Below the pieces are notes generated by a model. The model saw only the letters and a list, made by a program, of their open reading frames with translations. It was not told the DNA's origin and did not search any database. 64,000 nt of DNA from Megalonaias nervosa (Eukaryota; Mollusca; Bivalvia; Unionida; Unionidae). Location: NCBI GenBank assembly GCA_016617855.1, contig JAECUM010012904.1:21474-85473 (forward strand), in the 5' to 3' direction. Positions 59,088-64,000 of this stretch are shown piece by piece. The first letter of the stretch is position 1, and every line of letters starts with the position of its first letter. Made by a program: the position numbers and the translations under genes.

Positions 59088-62000
59088 ATGTTAAAATTGA
59101 GCGATATTGCTAAAAAAAAAAGGCATTATCAAAACAGAAAACATTGCTAGTGCATTTTCCGGATACGACAGCAGTTACAAATTTGATGATCAAAATGTTT
59201 TAGCAAATTTTAACTCTACAAATTTATATCATCTTTTACAGCCTGTTGTATCTAAAGAACTTACAGCTCATAAAAGTATCAAACTAATAGTACAGTATCA
59301 TACGATTTTATCAAAATTACATGCAATCGAAAAAGATATACTTGATATAATTTTTGAAAATACAAGTTTTGATAAAGAACTTTCTGAGCCATATTTAACA
59401 GCTAAATCACGAAAAATATTAACCGGAACAAATATTGCTACAGTCGCCGATGAAATACACCAAGAAATTTAAAAAAATTGGAGGAATTGACTTCATCTGG
59501 GTCAGGCTGGAAATTTGAAATGATAAAGGAAGTTTTAATTCCTACGGCAAAATATAACGTACTTCGAGGTAGCTCTTACGTTGATCTGCCAACAAAAATT
59601 AAAAACAAAAAATGCTGTATAAATGTCAAAACCAACGACGATCAATGTATTCGTTGGTCAATTTTATCGGAGAGACATCCACAGAGTGACCACAGTGACC
59701 GAATTGAAAAGTATTTGCCATATAAAGACGAACTAGATTTTAATGGAATAACTTTTCCAGTCGCAGAAAATCAGATACCAAAGTTTGAAAAACAAAATAA
59801 TATCTCAGTAAATGTTTTTGGACTAGATGAACGAGAAAATGTTCACCCAAGATATATTTCAGAGACTGCTACACAAAAGACAATAAATTTATTATTTTAT
59901 AAAGGACATTACGTTTGGATAAAAAAAACTTTAACGGCTTAGTTGGCGGACAGTATAATAAAAATAGAAAAAAGAAATATTTCTGTTATAAATGTTTGCA
60001 GGGTTTTTCTAAAAATGGGAAACTATAGGAGCATGTTAAATACTGTATCAACGTTCAAAGAATAACTATGCCCGGCGAAAAAGAAAAAGTCTTAAAATTT
60101 AAAAATTATGATCATAAACTAAATATACCTTTCGTTAGTTATGCGGATTTCGAGTTCCTACTCGTTCCAGTGGCTGGCGCTGAAAATAATCCTAATAAAT
60201 CGAGTACAAGAAAAATACAGCAACATGTTCCATGCGGAGTAGCTTATAAAGTAGTTTGTTGCGTCGACGATAAGTTTTCATGTCCGATTAAGTTATATAG
60301 ATGTAAAGATAGTGAATCTGAAAGTCCGGCGGTATTGTTACTAAAAAAATCTGATAGATGATGTTAATAAAATTTCTAACAGATTACTTAAAACAGCTCC
60401 AATGAAAATAACATCTAAACAACAACTTGAATTTAACGAAGCAGTTGACTGTCATATTTACGAAAATCTTTAGTAGACTCAAACGGAGTCTGTGATAAAG
60501 TGCGTGATCATTGTCATCTGACCGGTCAATATATAGGGGCGGCTCATAACAATTGTAATTTAAAATTTCATGCACCAAAGTTTATTCCTGTCGTCTTACA
60601 TAACTTTCGTGGCTATGACAGTCATATCATTGTAGAAGCTTTTGGCAACGAGGAAATTAAATCTAAACTAAAACTAAATAATAAGATAAAATGTATACCA
60701 AATAATTTTGAAAAGTATATGTCAGTTACTCTCGGAAAATTACGTTTTATTGACAGTCTGCAATTTATGACAGCGTCATTAGATGAGCTCGTAAAAGGTT
60801 GTAGCACTTTTAACAATCTACAAAGTTGCTTTGGTGATAAATTTAATCTACTGACAAGAAAAGGTATCTTTTCGTATGAGTATCTCGACGACTGGAGCAG
60901 ATTTGATGAAACTTCTCTGCCTAGCAAAGACAAATTTTACTCGCAGCTCAAAAACGAAGATGTATCAGACGATGAATATAAATATGCACAAAATATTTGG
61001 AATAAATTTAGTTGTAAAACATTTGGTGATTATCATGATATATATTTGAAAACAGATGTTTTATTACTAGCAGATGTTTTTGAAAGTTTTCGTCGAGTAA
61101 GCTACAGTAATTATGGACTAGATCCCTGCTGGTATTATTCTGCTCCCGGGCTGTCGTGGGACGCTCTACTAAAAACAGGCAAAATAGAATTAGATCTCCT
61201 GACAGACGTCGATATGTTTAATTTTATTGAAAAAGGTATCAGAGGCGGAATTAGCGTTATAACAAAAAAATAGGCAGTAGCTAATAATAAATATATAAAA
61301 AATTATGATAAAATTCTCCCGTCGAGTTATATTATTTATCTAGACTGTGTGAATTTGTATGGCTGGGCCATGTCAGAGCCAATGCCTTGCGGTGGATTTC
61401 ATTGGATAACTCCAGATCAATTTCTTAAAGAAACTGAAAAAGATTTACCCAGAAAAATCATTAATGATTTTTCCGCTATTTCATACTTTGTTGAAGTCGA
61501 TCTAGATTACCCTAATTCGTTACATAATCTACACAACGACTACCCATTTTGCGCAGAGTCGATGATCATAGATTACAGTTTACTATCACCCGAGCAACGA
61601 GCCATGACAACAGCAAACAATTCCATTGTTAGTAAGCTAGTTCCAAATTTGCTAAATAAAAGAAATTACGTGATACATTAAAAAAATTTAAAACAAGCAG
61701 TAGATGCTGGACTAAGTCTGAGAAAAGTCCATCGTGTGCTAAAATTTAATCAGTTGAGGTGGCTGTCAAATTATATTGACTTTAATACCAAACGTCGTGC
61801 TGTGGCTAAGACCGACTTTGAGAAAAACGTTTTCAAATTAATGAATAACTCGGTGTTTGGTAAGACAATGGAGAACATTAGGAAAAGAGTTTCTATCGAA
61901 ATTGTAAATGATATAAGTCGCAGAAATAAATTAGTTAACGATGACGGTTTTGTCAGCATGAAGATATTTAATGAAAATCTTGTTGCAATACAACGACGAA

Positions 62001-62620
62001 AGACAAATTTAAAGTTAAATAAACCGATTTATGTTGGTGCAGCTGTACTGGATATATCAAAGTGGTTAATGTACGATTTTCACTATAATTTTACTAAAAA
62101 GCAGTGGCCAGATTAGGAGTTGCTATTCACTGATACAGATTCGCGAGTTTATAATATAAAATGCGAAGATGTCTATCAGGATATTTACAAGCGCCGTGAC
62201 CTATTTGATTTATCAGTTTACCCGACTAGCAGTGGATTTAATGATAATACGAATAAAAAAGTTATTGGTAAAATGAAAGATGAGTTTATGTTTGTGTCGG
62301 TGAGAGAGTTTGTTGGATTAAGAAGTAAGATGTACGCTGTGATATTAGATGATAATAAATTGACAAAGAAAGCGAAAGGTATCCCTCGCGGATATGTGAA
62401 AAAGATGATGAATTTTAATGATTTTAAAACCGCGCTAAACAATAATGCCAGTTTTATTAAGACAAATGTCATTAGAACGAATCATCATAAGCTCGAGACA
62501 GATACAATAATAAAACGTGGACTTAGTAATTTTGATGATAAAAGATATTGTAAAGATGGAATTAATACTTTTGCACTTGGACATTTTAAAAGGGAGATAA
62601 CACCATTCGGCTTGTTCTAG
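59088..62620 (+). pseudogene. Protein-primed family B DNA polymerase, several stops and frameshifts
   Basis: This would replicate the element. An N-terminal region (59088-59942) starts LKLSDIAKKK, shifts at an A-run, and continues to GSGWKFEMIKEVLIP. A possible start of a separate gene lies at 59478. The exonuclease DxE is in YADFE (about 60140). A Cys/His segment (DHCHLTGQYIGAAHNNCNLK) precedes FHNLxGYDSH-like VLHNFRGYDSHIIV. Polymerase motif A is LDCVNLYGWAM (about 61345), motif B is KLMNNSVFGKTMEN (about 61840) and motif C is FTDTDS (about 62125), so the three catalytic motifs survive. From 60500 to 62620 one frame is kept, with stops at 61271, 61679 and 62114. The defects upstream are indels near 59940, 60355 and 60470. 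Confidence 0.85.
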
Positions 62621-63760
62621 ATTGGTACGAATGCACTGTATTGATTTTTCAGACTGTCTGTAAAGCGCAGCTGGTGATTAGTGAGTTCGTTTTGTCTGTT
62701 TGTTTCTAAAACCGTACTGAAACAGAATTCCCTGAATCTTTACAAACTATCTGCAATAAAGCGCTGCCGGTGATTTTAGTTAGTTCGTTTTCTCTGTTAA
62801 ATGGTTGGCAAAATTACTTGTAATTTTGTGGCGTATTAGTCTGTCTGTCTGTTTCTAAAGCCGTACTGAAATGGAATTCCCTGATTCTTTACAGGCTTGC
62901 TAAAAACCCACCTACTGATTTTTCAGACCTGTCTATAATGTAAACAGCCGCTTCGTTTTTCTGTATAAATAGACTGTAATATATTTTAGATTTCGTTTTT
63001 CTGTACAAATAGACTTAATTTCATTTTTATGTATAAATGTAAGATTTCAGAAATGTTATTCACAAACTAGGCAACTGGTAAGTATATAGTAATTTCTTAA
63101 ATATATATATGTAATCGGATTTCATAGCTTAGTGCAGGAATGTTGGAATTATCGTACTGAAGGTCTGTGGTTCGATTCCCATCACTGGCATATTTCGGTG
63201 GGTGTGGTTCTGGATTACCAAAACATTATTTTAATTGGGGGTGCAAACCCCAACAGAAAAAATACACTCTCCCACCATGTAACCACGTGGTGGGTGTACT
63301 TTTGCACTCAACTCGGTGTTATCATGGGGAGAGTGTACAAAATCTGTTGGACGTAGGTAAATCCCCCGTTTATGTTAAGGATAAGTTTATGTTTGTATCG
63401 TCACTTAGGATAAGTTAGGATAAGTTTATGTTTGTGCCGTCCAAAAATAAACAGCAGGGTGATGTGAGATCGTGACATTGTGACCTCACTGAAGGATATC
63501 CACATAGGGGTATTCAGAAAGAATGTTCGCCGGACAAAAAAGTCTCAATAAGGTGCCTGTGGGCCATAAGACAGGTCTTAACAAATGAAAGAGTGCCCGT
63601 GGGCCATATAAGAAAGGCCTTTACATTATAGACAGCCCTCTGAGTTCTAAAGTTTCGTTTCGTATATTTAGGAATTCGCCTGGGGGTATGTCTATTGAAA
63701 GGGACTCTTAGGATCTTATTGGTAAAGACTTTACCGGCAGAAGGGACCCCAGTGGAATGG
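62517..63760. repeat. 1,243-bp tandem duplication unit (copy 1)
   Basis: The segment from the last 35 codons of the polymerase gene (62517) onward reappears from 63760 to the window end. The offset is a constant 1,243 bp, with only scattered mismatches and no indels over about 240 bp. The duplication continues beyond 64000. Inside, about 62634-62760 and 62760-62905 are also related (tgtttctaaaxccgtactgaaa). Confidence 0.85.
63121..63200 (+). mobile_element. tRNA-derived SINE head
   Basis: TAGCTTAGTGCAGGAATG (box A region) is followed by TGGTTCGATTCCC (box B), with a non-tRNA body after it. An inverted pair (caccatgtaaccacgtggtg) lies at about 63275-63295. It is not a full tRNA gene. Confidence 0.5.
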
Positions 63761-64000
63761 TGGACTTAGTAATTTTGATGATAAAAGATATTGTAAAGAT
63801 GGAATTAATACTTTAGCACTTGGGCATTTTAAAAGGGAGATAATACCATTCGGCTTGTTCTAGATTGGTACGAATGCACTGTATTGATTTATCAGACTGC
63901 CTGTAAAGCGCAGCTGGTGATTAGTGAGTTCGTTTTGTCTGTTTGTTTCTAAAATCGTACTGAAACAGAATTCCCTGAATCTTTACAAACTATCTGTAAT
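63760..64000. repeat. 1,243-bp tandem duplication unit (copy 2, cut by window)
   Basis: It begins with gtggacttagtaattttgat and repeats the polymerase C-terminus (HFKREI-type codons, with cggcttgttctag as stop) and downstream sequence of 62517-62757. Confidence 0.85.

Noticed and set aside
63397..63435. Third polymerase fragment (gataagtttatgtttgt repeats)
   Set aside because: The string resembles codons at 62281 but is too short and lacks neighbouring homology.

Overview
The window is AT-rich metazoan nuclear DNA. It has long introns with consensus GT-AG junctions, many long dinucleotide and tetranucleotide microsatellites, tRNA-derived SINE pieces, LINE, Ty3/gypsy and Harbinger remnants, and two copies of a Maverick/Polinton (adintovirus-like) giant element. 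The SINE type, the style of the receptor phosphatase and the giant-element gene set fit a lophotrochozoan, most likely a mollusc (perhaps a bivalve). That placement is inference.

Region 1 (about 1-23,225, + strand) is the 3' part of a receptor-type protein tyrosine phosphatase gene, class R2B-like (PTPRK/M/T/U type). I could join 18 exons from the transmembrane exon (1231-1348) to the stop codon (23223-23225). They are in continuous phase (2,150 nt, 715 residues) with a canonical GT...AG at every junction. The first phosphatase domain (D1) keeps the WPD loop and the HCSAGIGRTG signature. The second (D2) keeps Cys and Arg (HCINGAGRSG) but has a degenerate WPD loop. Weak candidate ectodomain exons lie at 198-377 and 684-753. 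The introns hold a foldback element, SINEs, microsatellites and a decayed LINE reverse transcriptase (20,145-22,436).

Region 2 (23,226-35,060) is gene-poor. It contains a Harbinger-type transposon relic (about 27,180-29,001) and long stretches with no gene I can support.

Region 3 (35,060-41,830, minus strand) is a nest of dead elements. A Ty3/gypsy relic (gag, CCHC, protease, integrase, with RT deleted) abuts a decayed Maverick copy running 41,830 to 37,020: penton-like, small basic protein, major capsid, two glycine-rich minor virion proteins, protease stub, PLA2-like, integrase.

Region 4 (about 45,960-62,620) is a second, much better preserved Maverick/adintovirus-like element. On the minus strand are two unknown proteins and a fibre-like protein with phage-tail-type repeats. 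On the plus strand are a packaging ATPase, a charged coiled-coil protein, a penton-like protein, a basic protein, the double jelly-roll type major capsid protein, two glycine-rich hydrophobic proteins, an adenain-like cysteine protease, two Cys-motif miniproteins and a PLA2-like/integrase module. At the right are a divergent pair of orphan ORFs, an HNH endonuclease and a protein-primed family B DNA polymerase. Together these make up the replication, integration, packaging and capsid modules of a virus-like element. Most large genes carry one or a few frameshifts or stop codons, often at A-runs, and the integrase has lost its catalytic Glu, so the copy reads as a recently decayed endogenous virus. 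The protease and the small ORFs are still open.

Region 5 (62,621-64,000) holds repeats, a SINE and the start of a 1,243-bp tandem duplication that includes the polymerase 3' end and runs off the window.
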